64,000 nucleotides of DNA from positions 280,367-344,366 of the forward strand of contig CALVYP010000001.1 of the NCBI GenBank assembly GCA_944372365.1, written 5' to 3'. The stretch is from an uncultured Clostridia bacterium (GTDB lineage Bacteria; Bacillota; Clostridia; Christensenellales; UBA1242). The position numbers and the translations under genes are program-made. The notes beneath the pieces are model-generated. The model saw only the letters and a program-made list of their open reading frames with translations, ran no database searches and was not told the DNA's origin. Each line of letters starts with the position of its first letter. Position 1 is the stretch's first letter. Positions 15,388-23,299 of the stretch are shown here, piece by piece.

Positions 15388-16716
15388 ATGCAAAATGTTA
15401 AAAATTTTATTCTTCAAAACAATTTAATCAACCCTGGCGAGCGCATCGGTGTGGGCGTGAGCGGCGGAAGCGATTCTATGGCGCTTGTGCATTTTTTGCA
15501 CTCACTCAGCGAAGAGCTTGACATTGAAGTTATCGCCATCCACATCGACCATGGCATTAGAGAAGAATCTAGAGACGAGGCAAATTTTGTTATTGATAAA
15601 TGCCGCGAAATGGGTGTTAGAGCATATAAGTTTAGAATCGACTCGCCAAAGATTGCAAAAGAAAAAAATATAAGTTTGGAAACCGCTGCGCGCGAGGGCA
15701 GATATGGCGTGTTTAATTCGCTGTTTAAAAAAGATGTTGTGGATAAAATCGCACTGGCGCATCATTTAAGCGATCAAGCAGAAACAATTTTAATGCACAT
15801 CTTCCGCGGCAGCGGAGTGGCTGGCGCAAGGGGTATGGAGCCAATCAGAGACGGCAGATATATCAGGCCGCTTCTTACAACTTCCAAAGAAGAGATCTTG
15901 GATTACATCAACTTCAACAACCTTGATTATGTCAGCGATTTTTCCAATGCGGACAACACCTTCACAAGAAACTATTTGCGTAATGTGCTTGTTCCGCAGA
16001 TCACAAAAAGATGGCCGGGGGCAATAAGTGCAATTGTAAACTTTGGCAAAGCGGTTAAAGAAGATGACGACTACATCAACTCACAAATTTTTGACGACGC
16101 AATCATCTATGAAGATAAAGAAGCCAAAATTCCGCTTTCATATTTTATCTATCCCTCATCAATAATTTCTAGGATGATTATTAAAGCGTTAAAAAACATT
16201 GGTGTTAAGGTTGACTTTGAAAAGAAGCACATCGATGCGATCAAAGATTTGGCAAGCGGGCACGATAACGGCAAGCGCATTTCGCTGCCATTTGATGTTG
16301 TGGCAATCAAGGATTATGACTATCTCACTCTTGCCAATCGCAAAAAGGTGATTCCACAATTTAAGTGCGAGCTCCGCTGCGGCGAGTTTGACTTGCCAGA
16401 CGGCCGCAAGCTTGTGGTAAGGCGCGTTAAGGACATGTTGCCAAAAGAAGGCGTTGTTTATTTCGACTATCGCAAAGTGCCAAAGTCGGCAATGTGGCGT
16501 TTTAGGCAGGACGGTGATGTGTTCACTAAGTTTGGCGGAGGCAGCAAAAAACTTAAATCATTTTTGATTGATAAAAAAATTCCGCAGCGCAAACGCGACA
16601 CTTTGCCAGTGCTTGCAGATGAAAATCAAGTTTTCGTGATTGCCGGCGTGGAGATCAGCGAGCTTGTTAAGGTTGACGGCGTTCCAACCGCATATTCAGT
16701 TGAAATTAAAGAATAA
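15388..16716 (+). CDS. tilS: tRNA(Ile)-lysidine synthetase
   Basis: TilS ligates lysine to C34 of tRNA-Ile2 (CAT anticodon), switching it from methionine to isoleucine identity; it is essential in most bacteria. The 442-residue protein has the ATP-pyrophosphatase P-loop SGGSDS at 25-30 and the family signatures AIHIDHGIREES, ETAAREGRYGVFN and ALAHHLSDQAETILMHIFRG. The RPLL and DYVSDFSNADNTFTRNYLRN stretches follow. The C-terminal TilS domain (about 370-442) has FRQDGDVFTKFGGGSKKLKSF and KKIPQRKRDTLPVL. A GAGG ribosome binding site lies 9 bp before the ATG. The usual downstream hpt and ftsH are replaced by an M18 aminopeptidase. Confidence 0.96.
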   Translation: MQNVKNFILQNNLINPGERIGVGVSGGSDSMALVHFLHSLSEELDIEVIAIHIDHGIREESRDEANFVIDKCREMGVRAYKFRIDSPKIAKEKNISLETAAREGRYGVFNSLFKKDVVDKIALAHHLSDQAETILMHIFRGSGVAGARGMEPIRDGRYIRPLLTTSKEEILDYINFNNLDYVSDFSNADNTFTRNYLRNVLVPQITKRWPGAISAIVNFGKAVKEDDDYINSQIFDDAIIYEDKEAKIPLSYFIYPSSIISRMIIKALKNIGVKVDFEKKHIDAIKDLASGHDNGKRISLPFDVVAIKDYDYLTLANRKKVIPQFKCELRCGEFDLPDGRKLVVRRVKDMLPKEGVVYFDYRKVPKSAMWRFRQDGDVFTKFGGGSKKLKSFLIDKKIPQRKRDTLPVLADENQVFVIAGVEISELVKVDGVPTAYSVEIKE

Positions 16717-16744
16717 AAATTTGATAACTGACAAAAATATATGT

Positions 16745-18121
16745 ATGAAAAACGCATGGGATTTTTGTTCAGATAATCAAATTAAACAAATAGGCTTGTT
16801 TTCTAACGAATACAAGTCTTTTTTATCGCAGTGCAAAACCGAGCGCGAATGTATTAAATATTTTTGCGCGTTGCTTGAAGAAAGCGGCTTTGTAAAACTA
16901 AACAGCCTAATCCAAAGCAAAACTCCATTAAAGGCGGGTGATAAGGTTTATACTGTCAACATGAATAAAGCGCTTGTTGCTTTTGTGGTGGGACAGCAGG
17001 ATTTGCAAAACGGGCTTAACATTCTTTGTGCGCACATCGACAGCCCTAGGCTGGATTTAAAAAGCAATCCGGTGTATGAAGAAGATGGTTTTTGTATGTT
17101 TGACACGCACTACTATGGCGGCATAAAGCACTATCATTGGGTGGCACTGCCGCTTGCGCTGCACGGGCTTGTTTGCAAAAAGGACGGCAGCAAAATCGAT
17201 ATTTGCATAGGCGAAAAAGATGGCGATCCAGTTTTCGGCGTAACCGACCTTTTGCCGCATTTGACGGAGAAGCAAAAGGGATTTAACAAGCTGCTTTCAA
17301 AGCAGGAAGAAATTGAAGGTGAAGTTTTAAACTTGATTGTGGGCAGCAGGTTTAAAGAAGGCTCTGCAAAGTCTAAAATTTTGGACATTTTGCAAGAAAA
17401 GGGCATTCAGGAAAAGGATTTCTATTCGGCAGAAATAGAAGTTGTGCCGGCTGGCAAAGCGCGTGATTTTGGGCTTGATGAAAGCATGATAATCGGCTAT
17501 GGACACGATGATCGCAGCTGCGCATATTGCTGCATTAGGGCGCTGATTGATTCTAAAAATCTGCAAAAAACCGCAGCAGTGGTTTTGGTGGATAAGGAAG
17601 AAACAGGCTCGCCTGGCGCAACAGGCATGAAAAGCAAGTTTTTCGAAAACATGGTGGCAGAAGTGATGAGTTTGCGGGGAGAATACAAAGAACTTTGCTT
17701 TAAGCGCGCGCTAAACAAAAGTCAGGTTATTTCGTGCGATGTAACCGCGGCGTTTGACCCAAATTGGAAGCAGCCATACAACAAAAACACCGAAGCGTTT
17801 TTAAACGGCGGCGTAGCGTTTTCAAAATATACGGGCAGCAAGGGTAAAAGCGACTCAAACGACGCCAACCCCGAATTTATTGCTCGTCTGCGCAATATTT
17901 TGGATGAAAACAAAATTGTATATCAGTTCACCGAAATGGGCAGGGTGGATCAAGGCGGCGGAGGCACAATTGCAAGCATACTTGCCGAATACGGCATGGA
18001 AGTGATTGATGCCGGTTTGCCTGTGCTTTCCATGCATGCGCCGTGGGAAGTGATTTCAAAGCTTGATTTGTTTGAAAATTATAGGTTTTACAAAGCATTC
18101 GTGGAGACGGCCAATTTTTAA
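16745..18121 (+). CDS. M18 family aminopeptidase
   Basis: A 458-residue zinc aminopeptidase of the M18 (aspartyl aminopeptidase-like) family, which removes N-terminal residues from peptides in the cytoplasm. Expected metal and catalytic stretches appear in order: CAHIDSPRLDLK (His), YYGGIKHYHW, GYGHDDRSCAYC (Asp), VDKEETGSPGATGM (Glu), SCDVTAAFDPN, GRVDQGGGGTIA and VLSMHAPWEVISK (His). Length fits the family (430-480). The ATG at 16745 is chosen because protein similarity begins here; no Shine-Dalgarno sequence is visible. It lies 28 bp after tilS. A strong terminator follows. Substrate preference cannot be read from the sequence. Confidence 0.92.
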   Translation: MKNAWDFCSDNQIKQIGLFSNEYKSFLSQCKTERECIKYFCALLEESGFVKLNSLIQSKTPLKAGDKVYTVNMNKALVAFVVGQQDLQNGLNILCAHIDSPRLDLKSNPVYEEDGFCMFDTHYYGGIKHYHWVALPLALHGLVCKKDGSKIDICIGEKDGDPVFGVTDLLPHLTEKQKGFNKLLSKQEEIEGEVLNLIVGSRFKEGSAKSKILDILQEKGIQEKDFYSAEIEVVPAGKARDFGLDESMIIGYGHDDRSCAYCCIRALIDSKNLQKTAAVVLVDKEETGSPGATGMKSKFFENMVAEVMSLRGEYKELCFKRALNKSQVISCDVTAAFDPNWKQPYNKNTEAFLNGGVAFSKYTGSKGKSDSNDANPEFIARLRNILDENKIVYQFTEMGRVDQGGGGTIASILAEYGMEVIDAGLPVLSMHAPWEVISKLDLFENYRFYKAFVETANF

Positions 18122-18137
18122 CGCGGGCTTAAAAAAA

Positions 18138-18164
18138 TAAAACAGGGCAAGCCCTGTTTTTTTA
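18138..18164 (+). terminator. Intrinsic terminator after the M18 aminopeptidase
   Basis: A 9-bp stem AAAACAGGG/CCCTGTTTT (18139-18147 with 18152-18160) with a 4-nt loop runs into a T-tract. Confidence 0.88.
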
Positions 18165-18209
18165 ATCTTCTAAGCCTAACAAATAATTCGAACGGTTGCT
18201 TATAATTAT

Positions 18210-18351
18210 ATTAACCAAGTGGTAAAAAATATGAAAAACTAAACGAAAGAAAGCATGTTTCTAAAATAAAAAGAACCGCGCGCTCGATAATTGAAAACAT
18301 GGATGCCAAACTTCAAAAAATTGCTGATTTCATTGATGCTGCGAAAAAATA
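18210..18351 (+). pseudogene. Possible 3' remnant of a small gene
   Basis: A frame without a start codon runs from just after a TAA to a stop at 18349-18351. It encodes a lysine-rich helical tail (IENMDAKLQKIADFIDAAKK). It is followed by an inverted repeat (about 18353-18378) and lies in an otherwise noncoding gap between the aminopeptidase and the XRE regulator. The helical character and lack of start suggest the end of a lost gene. The call rests only on one open frame. Confidence 0.25.
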
Positions 18352-18352
18352 A

Positions 18353-18385
18353 AATCTCATTCAAAGCGAATGAGATTTATTATTT
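18353..18385. terminator. Terminator-like inverted repeat by the XRE gene
   Basis: The arms AAATCTCATTC and GAATGAGATTT enclose a 4-5 nt loop and are flanked by AT-rich tails on both sides. It overlaps the end of the minus-strand XRE gene and probably terminates it. Confidence 0.65.
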
Positions 18386-18583
18386 TCTGCTAAACTCTTT
18401 GCCGTTTATTAAATAGTCGATGGAAACATTGAAAAATTTGCTCATCGCGTTAAGCGTGGCAAAACTTGGCTCGCGCTTGGCATTTTCGTAATATGACAAG
18501 GCTTCTCTCGAAATGTTGAGTTTTCGAGCGACATATTGTTGGTTGAAACCTTTTTGTTTTCTAATCTCTTTTAAACCTTTCAT
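18380..18583 (-). CDS. Small XRE-family transcriptional regulator
   Basis: A 67-residue protein that is nearly all one helix-turn-helix domain: KEIRKQKGFNQQYVARKLNISREALSYYENAKREPSF, then a third helix and FNVSIDYLINGKE, typical of SinR/Xre-type DNA-binding proteins. Such single-domain regulators usually act as dimeric repressors. The ATG at 18583 has no close Shine-Dalgarno sequence; GAGG lies 17 nt upstream. In between is a perfect 0A-box core (18588-18594), so Spo0A could block this gene. It is divergent from lemA. The target genes are unknown. Confidence 0.85.
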   Translation of the reverse strand: MKGLKEIRKQKGFNQQYVARKLNISREALSYYENAKREPSFATLNAMSKFFNVSIDYLINGKEFSRK

Positions 18584-18587
18584 ATTT

Positions 18588-18594
18588 TGTCGAA
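18588..18594 (+). promoter_or_regulatory. Perfect 0A-box heptamer upstream of the XRE gene
   Basis: TGTCGAA, in the context TTTTGTCGAAA (18585-18595), lies 5 bp from the start codon of the minus-strand XRE gene. This matches the Spo0A consensus TTTTGTCRAA. The heptamer alone is expected several times by chance in 64 kb, so the position is the stronger evidence. Confidence 0.45.
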
Positions 18595-18652
18595 ATTTAT
18601 CCTCTTTTTACATTTTCATGTTAACATTTTGTTGGATTATATTTGTAACAAG

Positions 18653-18727
18653 GTGTTGCTTGCGCTGTGCGGCGTGGTTATATGCTTAGTTTTTGCAGTT
18701 TTTTTTAAAAAATTCACAATCCAATAA
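18653..18727 (+). other. Possible 24-residue membrane peptide
   Basis: From a GTG at 18653 a short frame encodes a hydrophobic helix (LLALCGVVICLVFAVFF) followed by KKFTIQ and a stop. An upstream TTG at 18629 is also in frame. There is no convincing ribosome binding site. It could be a small membrane protein or a chance frame in the XRE-lemA gap. Confidence 0.2.
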
Positions 18728-18750
18728 AAGTTTGTATATAGCAAAAAAAC

Positions 18751-18779
18751 TTTACAACATTTATATTTTGTGGTATCAT
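18751..18779 (+). promoter_or_regulatory. Promoter of lemA
   Basis: TTTACA (18751-18756), 17 bp and TATCAT (18774-18779) lie 31 bp before the lemA ATG, which has an AAAGGAG ribosome binding site. Confidence 0.6.
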
Positions 18780-18810
18780 ATACATATATTTAACAAAGGA
18801 GATTAAAGTT

Positions 18811-19386
18811 ATGGAATGGTGGATTATTTTGATAATTGCACTTGGGGCGGTGCTTTTGTTGGGTGTTATTTTTGCAATTTGGTGGATTTGCACCTACAAC
18901 AAGCTTGTTCGCATGGAAAACGATGTGGACGAAGGTTATTCAACCATGGATGTTTACATGAAAAAGAGATACGATCTTATTCCAAACCTTGTTGAAACCG
19001 TTAAAGGTTATGCAAAGCACGAAAAAGAAGCGCTTGAAGATGTTATGAAAGCAAGGTATTCATGTATGACAGCTGACAATCCAACCGACAAGGCAAAAAA
19101 CGAAAACTGGCTTGCTGGAACTTTGAAATCATTGTTTGCAGTTGCTGAAAACTATCCAGACCTTAAAGCAAATCAAAACTATATGGAGATGATGAACTCT
19201 CTTCAAAACATTGAAACCGAAATTGCTTCTTCAAGAAAGTATTACAACGGGGCTGTAAAATCTTTCAATAACAAAAGAGAAACTTTCCCATCCAACATTG
19301 TTGCAAAACATTATAAATTTGAAGAAAAAGTGCTGTTTGCTATTGATGATATTTCTCAGCGCAATGCGCCAAAAGTGGAGTTTTAA
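18811..19386 (+). CDS. lemA: LemA family protein
   Basis: A 191-residue LemA protein: one N-terminal membrane helix (IILIIALGAVLLLGVIFAIWW, about 5-25) and a long helical domain. Family signatures are YNKLVRMENDVDEGYSTMDV, KRYDLIPNLVETVKGYAKHE, LKANQNYMEMMNSLQNIETE and RKYYNGAVKSFNN. The molecular role of LemA proteins is not settled; they occur at the membrane, often beside TPM-domain or DUF2207 proteins. The stop overlaps the start of the DUF2207-like gene by one base (19386), so the two are probably cotranslated and may form a complex. Confidence 0.93.
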   Translation: MEWWIILIIALGAVLLLGVIFAIWWICTYNKLVRMENDVDEGYSTMDVYMKKRYDLIPNLVETVKGYAKHEKEALEDVMKARYSCMTADNPTDKAKNENWLAGTLKSLFAVAENYPDLKANQNYMEMMNSLQNIETEIASSRKYYNGAVKSFNNKRETFPSNIVAKHYKFEEKVLFAIDDISQRNAPKVEF

Positions 19387-20597
19387 TGAAACTTGCTAAT
19401 TTTATAGGGATCGGCATCTTTTTGCTGATCTTTTTGTTTGTAGGGATTGGAGTTGTGCCATTTGAAAAACTTATTGGCATAGATTCTTTCACGATCATGT
19501 TTATTGTTTTCATGGTGCTGTTTGCAATCTATTTGATCGGGCTTATTGTTTTTGTGGTGCTAAACAGGCGAAAGAGAATTATAGAAGTTGTGGAATTTTC
19601 AGCGCCAGAAGGCATGACACCTGCCGATGCAGGATATGTTATCGACAAAACCATTGATGACCGTGATATAAGCGCGCTGCTTGTTTATTGGGCTGCAAAA
19701 AAATATTTGGAAATAGACGAAAAAGAAGATAAAAATGTTTTGCTTAAAAAACTTAAAGATGCCGACGAAAAGATGAAAGATTATGAAAAAATCTTGTTTA
19801 ATGCAATCTTTTCTCGTGGCACAGAAGTCAATGTCAAAGACCTGCCAAAAATTTTGCAACCAAGTGCGGTTAATATTTCAAGCCTTATTAAAAAAGAAAA
19901 TAATAAAAAATATTTTAGTTCAAAAGCGTCAAACGGGGCGACGATGTTTACGCTTGGCATCACGGCAGTGCTTGTGTTTTTGTCATATTTCTTTGGCACT
20001 GGCGGCAATTTCTCAGTTTTTTGCGGCGTGGCAATCTTCATCATAAGCACAATTTTTTCAAGCGTGTCAAGCAAGGTTTATGTGCAGAAAAAGATTACAG
20101 GCATTGCAGCGTATGTTGCAGGTTTGATTTTGTTTTTAGTGTGTGCCGCTTTAAACATGGTGTTTGCAGCCAACCATTTTTATGTGCTGCTGTTGCTTGG
20201 AATGGCAAGTTTGCTGTGTTTGATCACTTTTATTCTTTGTCCGCTTATTGAATATCGCAACAAAGAGGGCAGAGCGGTGCTGGGCAGGTTGCTGGGTTTG
20301 AAAAAATATATCGAACTTGCCGAAAAAGATAAGATGGAAAAGATGGTTAACGAAAATCCTGAACTATATTATGAAGTTATGCCTTACGCCTATGTTTTAA
20401 ATGTAAGTGACGAATGGATTGAACAATTTAATTTTGTCAAAAAAATTAACAGCAAAGAACGAAAAAACACCGCCATTGCAATCGGCGTGTTGGGCACTGC
20501 ATTTATGTTAGGCGCGGGCGGTGAAATATTGGGCGGATTGTTAAGCCATCCACGCAGAAGCAATTTGCGCGGCAGGCGAAATCGAAGGCGAAGATAA
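19386..20597 (+). CDS. DUF2207-like membrane protein, short form
   Basis: A 403-residue membrane protein. Two N-terminal hydrophobic segments (about 5-25 and 36-58) precede a cytoplasmic stretch typical of DUF2207 proteins: EFSAPEGMTPADAGYVIDKTIDDRDISALLVYWAAKKYLEI. A second cluster of helices follows at about 175-300 and then a soluble domain (LGRLLGLKKYIELAEKDKMEK, EWIEQFNF). Full-length DUF2207 proteins carry a large extracellular N-terminal domain, which is absent here. The tail is Arg-rich (RRSNLRGRRNRRRR). Pairing with lemA is a known association. Function is unknown. Confidence 0.82.
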   Translation: MKLANFIGIGIFLLIFLFVGIGVVPFEKLIGIDSFTIMFIVFMVLFAIYLIGLIVFVVLNRRKRIIEVVEFSAPEGMTPADAGYVIDKTIDDRDISALLVYWAAKKYLEIDEKEDKNVLLKKLKDADEKMKDYEKILFNAIFSRGTEVNVKDLPKILQPSAVNISSLIKKENNKKYFSSKASNGATMFTLGITAVLVFLSYFFGTGGNFSVFCGVAIFIISTIFSSVSSKVYVQKKITGIAAYVAGLILFLVCAALNMVFAANHFYVLLLLGMASLLCLITFILCPLIEYRNKEGRAVLGRLLGLKKYIELAEKDKMEKMVNENPELYYEVMPYAYVLNVSDEWIEQFNFVKKINSKERKNTAIAIGVLGTAFMLGAGGEILGGLLSHPRRSNLRGRRNRRRR

Positions 20598-20615
20598 AAA
20601 AAATAGAAAAAACAC

Positions 20616-20644
20616 TTGATTATTTTTAATTTTTAATATAAAAT
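20616..20644 (+). promoter_or_regulatory. Promoter of tRNA-Ser
   Basis: TTGATT (20616-20621), 17 bp and TAAAAT (20639-20644) lie 10 bp upstream of the tRNA gene. Confidence 0.75.
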
Positions 20645-20654
20645 AATCAAGCAT

Positions 20655-20743
20655 GGAGGATTGGCTGAGTGGTTTAAAGCGGCGGTCTTGAAAACCGTTG
20701 ATGTTAACAGCATCCGCAGGTTCGAATCCTGTGTCCTCCGCCA
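20655..20743 (+). tRNA. tRNA-Ser (TGA)
   Basis: An 89-nt class II tRNA with encoded CCA. The acceptor stem is GGAGGAT/GTCCTCC. The loop CTTGAAA gives anticodon TGA. A long variable arm (TGATGTTAACAGCATC) and GGTTCGAATCC T-arm are present. It is the integration target of the island that follows; copies of its 3' end occur at 20888-20903 and 22987-23001. Confidence 0.94.
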
Positions 20744-20816
20744 ATGCTTGGCGTCAGCACATGATAAAAAGGCTGGCGCCTTTTTCTTTGCTGATGCAAA
20801 GTCGAACCTGCTCCGC
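20729..20816 (+). repeat. att-like repeat, left copy (tRNA-Ser 3' end plus terminator)
   Basis: The last 15 bases of tRNA-Ser plus about 73 bp downstream, including the AAAAAGGC/GCCTTTTT terminator hairpin at 20766-20785, recur at 22987-23073 with few differences. The repeats bracket the restriction-modification genes. No integrase gene lies between them. Confidence 0.85.
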
Positions 20817-20887
20817 AGTCGGCCCTGTCTTTGCGGGTAGGGCTGGCAGGTTTGCGGCTCATTCGTGCAAGCCCGCCGCCGCTGCAC

Positions 20888-20903
20888 CGAATCCTGTGTC
20901 CTC
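20888..20903 (+). repeat. Extra partial copy of the tRNA-Ser 3' end
   Basis: Sixteen bases (CGAATCCTGTGTCCTC) identical to the T-arm/acceptor junction of tRNA-Ser. The 80 bp before it is unusually GC-rich for the window. It suggests an earlier or nested insertion, with 20744-20903 as the remnant. Between 20904 and the methyltransferase start I see only AT-rich noncoding DNA. Confidence 0.6.
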
Positions 20904-21095
20904 TTTTAATTCATTCCAAGAGTTCTTACGTCAAGAATCTTATAGAATAAAATGTGTTTTAGGTTTAACTATAAAATTCCACTAATATGTCAATCAGTCC
21001 ATACTGGGTTTTGTTTTGATGTCAAATATGTTTTAATTTTTATTTTAGTTTGTTATAATATCTAATATAAAAATTATATGATGAGGAATATATCA

Positions 21096-22373
21096 ATGAA
21101 TGTCTTTAAACAATTTTCTTTATTTGATGAATTATCAAAAAAAGATGAACCAATTGCGAGTAAATGTATGGATATGACAGATGCTTCCATGACTTTATTA
21201 TTTGATTATTATGATAACTTAAATAAGGAAAAGGAACATAAACTTTCCAATGATGATATATGCACTCCTATGAATTGTGTTAGAACTATGATTGATTATG
21301 TTCCTAACGAATTATGGAATAGAAAGAATATTAAAGTTTTTGATCCTTGCTGTGGGAATGGAAATTTCGGTGCCTATTGTAAATTTAAAACTTCAATTGA
21401 TAATATATGGTTTAATGAGTTAAACCCAATTAGATTTGCAAATTGCAAAAAAATATTAAATCCAAAACATATTAACAACGGAGATGCCTTTCATCTAAAA
21501 GGAGAGTTTTTATCAAAATGGGATTTAATAATGGCTAATCCTCCTTATTCTGGCGGAGGGAATAAGAATAGAAGTTTGTCTAACCAATTCATTGAATATG
21601 CTATTGAATTGTTAAATGACAAGGGCTATTTATGCTTCATTACACCAAATAATTGGATGACATATAACAATGATAATACTACATTAAAAAAATTACTAAC
21701 GCAAGGCTCCTTCATTGTAATTGATAATGATGCAAAAAAATATTTTCCAGGAATAGGATCTTCTTTTACTATTATAGTATGGCAGAAAGGAGTAATGGAT
21801 AATAAAACCAAAATTTATAACAATTATCTTATAAAAGATATTCAAAATGATGTTATTATTCCTAACTCATTACCATTTATTCCGCTTTATATCTCTCAAA
21901 ATGTAATTAATATTTTAAAAAAAACATTGCAGAAAAATGAAAATAACTTTAAGTATAGATGTGATTTGCATAATTTTACTAAAAAACAACTACTAAGTGA
22001 TGTTAAGAATGATGTTTTTAAATTTTCAACCATTCACACTCCTAAAAAAACTAGATATGCTAGCATTAAGCAAGATATTTTTGACAAATGGATAATTGTA
22101 GTGCCGTTATCTACATATTTTAAGCCATATATACTAACAAATGTCAATGTAACCCAATCTGTTGGATATTTCTCTTTCCCAACGAAAAATGAAGCAGAAG
22201 AATATTTAGAAAAACTCTTGCAGCCTCATTTTAAAGTTGTTATTCATTTGACTAGATATGGCAATTTTAATAATATAATGGTTTTAAAGCATTTAAAATT
22301 TGATGACGAAATTGATTTAAGTGAAGACGAGCAACAAGAGATCAAAAAACTTATATCAAAAATGAAATACTAA
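21096..22373 (+). CDS. N6-adenine DNA methyltransferase
   Basis: A 425-residue type II adenine methyltransferase. The AdoMet-binding motif I reads FDPCCGNGNFG (about 85-95) and the catalytic motif IV is NPPYSGG (about 148-154), diagnostic for amino-methyltransferases. The C-terminal half should hold target recognition. The ATG at 21096 is favoured over those at 21078 and 21081, because GAGGA lies 8 bp upstream. It ends 4 bp inside the convergent nuclease gene. Base composition is more AT-rich than the flanking core genes, in line with horizontal transfer. It should protect the host site from the neighbouring GIY-YIG-like nuclease. The recognition sequence is unknown. Confidence 0.88.
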   Translation: MNVFKQFSLFDELSKKDEPIASKCMDMTDASMTLLFDYYDNLNKEKEHKLSNDDICTPMNCVRTMIDYVPNELWNRKNIKVFDPCCGNGNFGAYCKFKTSIDNIWFNELNPIRFANCKKILNPKHINNGDAFHLKGEFLSKWDLIMANPPYSGGGNKNRSLSNQFIEYAIELLNDKGYLCFITPNNWMTYNNDNTTLKKLLTQGSFIVIDNDAKKYFPGIGSSFTIIVWQKGVMDNKTKIYNNYLIKDIQNDVIIPNSLPFIPLYISQNVINILKKTLQKNENNFKYRCDLHNFTKKQLLSDVKNDVFKFSTIHTPKKTRYASIKQDIFDKWIIVVPLSTYFKPYILTNVNVTQSVGYFSFPTKNEAEEYLEKLLQPHFKVVIHLTRYGNFNNIMVLKHLKFDDEIDLSEDEQQEIKKLISKMKY

Positions 22374-22912
22374 TTTTGTTTATTGCCGATTGGTTTGAAG
22401 TGATACTGATCTGCAAAAGCTTTTATAATCTTTCCTTCAATTTCTTTTGATATCCTATTGTGGTATTTCCATCCCATAAATTCGCCCTCAGTTTGCGGTA
22501 TGTATAAGACATAGATTTCTACAGGCATAGCGATAGATAAAACTGATTGTAATATAAACCAATTTGTAGCAGAATTTGTTGCATTGGGCTTTTCTCTATA
22601 TGCTTGTTTTCCACAATGATATGATTGAATGCGTTTTTTCATTGTTGTTATACTTTTACCTATTTTTAACAACTTGCCAGCAACAACGAGAGCATAAATT
22701 AAATCCTCTTGTGTATTATATCTAGTATCTTTTATTACCATATCCCATCTTTCTTGTTCTTGATTAGGATATCCAACTGCAACCAATTCAAAATTTTTAT
22801 ATGTTAAAAAAGAATTATTTGGTGTTTTTATTTTAAAATCTTTCCAATTTAATTCATTTTTTAAATCGTTTATGTTTGTTAAATGCGTAACTGATATGGT
22901 TTCTCTTGGCAT
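22370..22912 (-). CDS. GIY-YIG-like restriction endonuclease
   Basis: A 180-residue protein resembling GIY-YIG restriction enzymes. The diverged core reads LIYALVVAGKLLKIGKS (about 73-89), with the Arg-containing helix MKKRIQSYH (about 94-102), a later Glu (SKEIEGKIIKAF, about 155-166) as candidate metal ligand, and Asn near the end (PIGNKQN). The first Tyr and Gly-rich strands are only partly conserved, so this is a structural inference supported by pairing with a methyltransferase. It is convergent with that gene, 3' ends overlapping by 4 bp. An AGGA-type site precedes the ATG at 22912. It is AT-rich like its partner. Confidence 0.72.
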   Translation of the reverse strand: MPRETISVTHLTNINDLKNELNWKDFKIKTPNNSFLTYKNFELVAVGYPNQEQERWDMVIKDTRYNTQEDLIYALVVAGKLLKIGKSITTMKKRIQSYHCGKQAYREKPNATNSATNWFILQSVLSIAMPVEIYVLYIPQTEGEFMGWKYHNRISKEIEGKIIKAFADQYHFKPIGNKQN

Positions 22913-22986
22913 AAATCCTCCTACAATTTATGTATATTGTAGCAAATATCTTGAAGAATGTCTAGTAATTTAGTCGTTTAACATCT

Positions 22987-23073
22987 CTGTGTCCTCCGCC
23001 ATTGCATGGCGTCAGCACATGATAAAAAGGCTGGCGCCTTTTTCTTTGCTTTGCAAAGTCGAACCTGCTTCGC
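22987..23073 (+). repeat. att-like repeat, right copy
   Basis: Begins with 15 bases identical to the tRNA-Ser 3' end including CCA (22987-23001) and continues through a copy of the downstream terminator hairpin. It marks the right boundary of the tRNA-Ser island. Confidence 0.85.
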
Positions 23074-23124
23074 GGCAGTGATACTCCAACATAATATGTT
23101 ATTGGAACAAAATGTAAAGGAGAT

Positions 23125-23268
23125 ATGATTATGTTTTGTTTTAATGATTGTGGCGCAGCAGATTTTAACTTTAACACCAGCGATGTGCTAAAAATTAAAA
23201 ACGAAGGTGTGTCATACGGCGCTGTAAACGGCCATTTGTATTTCCAAATTCGAAAACTTTATTTTTAA
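23125..23268 (+). CDS. Small unknown protein (47 residues)
   Basis: A short frame starts with MIMFCFNDCGAADFN and ends in QIRKLYF. It is preceded by AAAGGAG with tight spacing and by a palindrome AACATA-A-TATGTT (23088-23100) that could be an operator. A second in-frame ATG lies at 23131. Two Cys residues near the N-terminus and alternating polar/aromatic residues give no family. It sits immediately outside the right att-like repeat. The ribosome binding site is the main support. Confidence 0.5.
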   Translation: MIMFCFNDCGAADFNFNTSDVLKIKNEGVSYGAVNGHLYFQIRKLYF

Positions 23269-23269
23269 T

Positions 23270-23299
23270 AAAAAAAACCTGTGGAAATCCACAGGTTAC
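23270..23299 (-). terminator. Intrinsic terminator of the 23296-23922 gene
   Basis: On the minus strand the stem ACCTGTGG/CCACAGGT is followed by a run of eight T residues, overlapping the gene's last codons. Confidence 0.85.
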
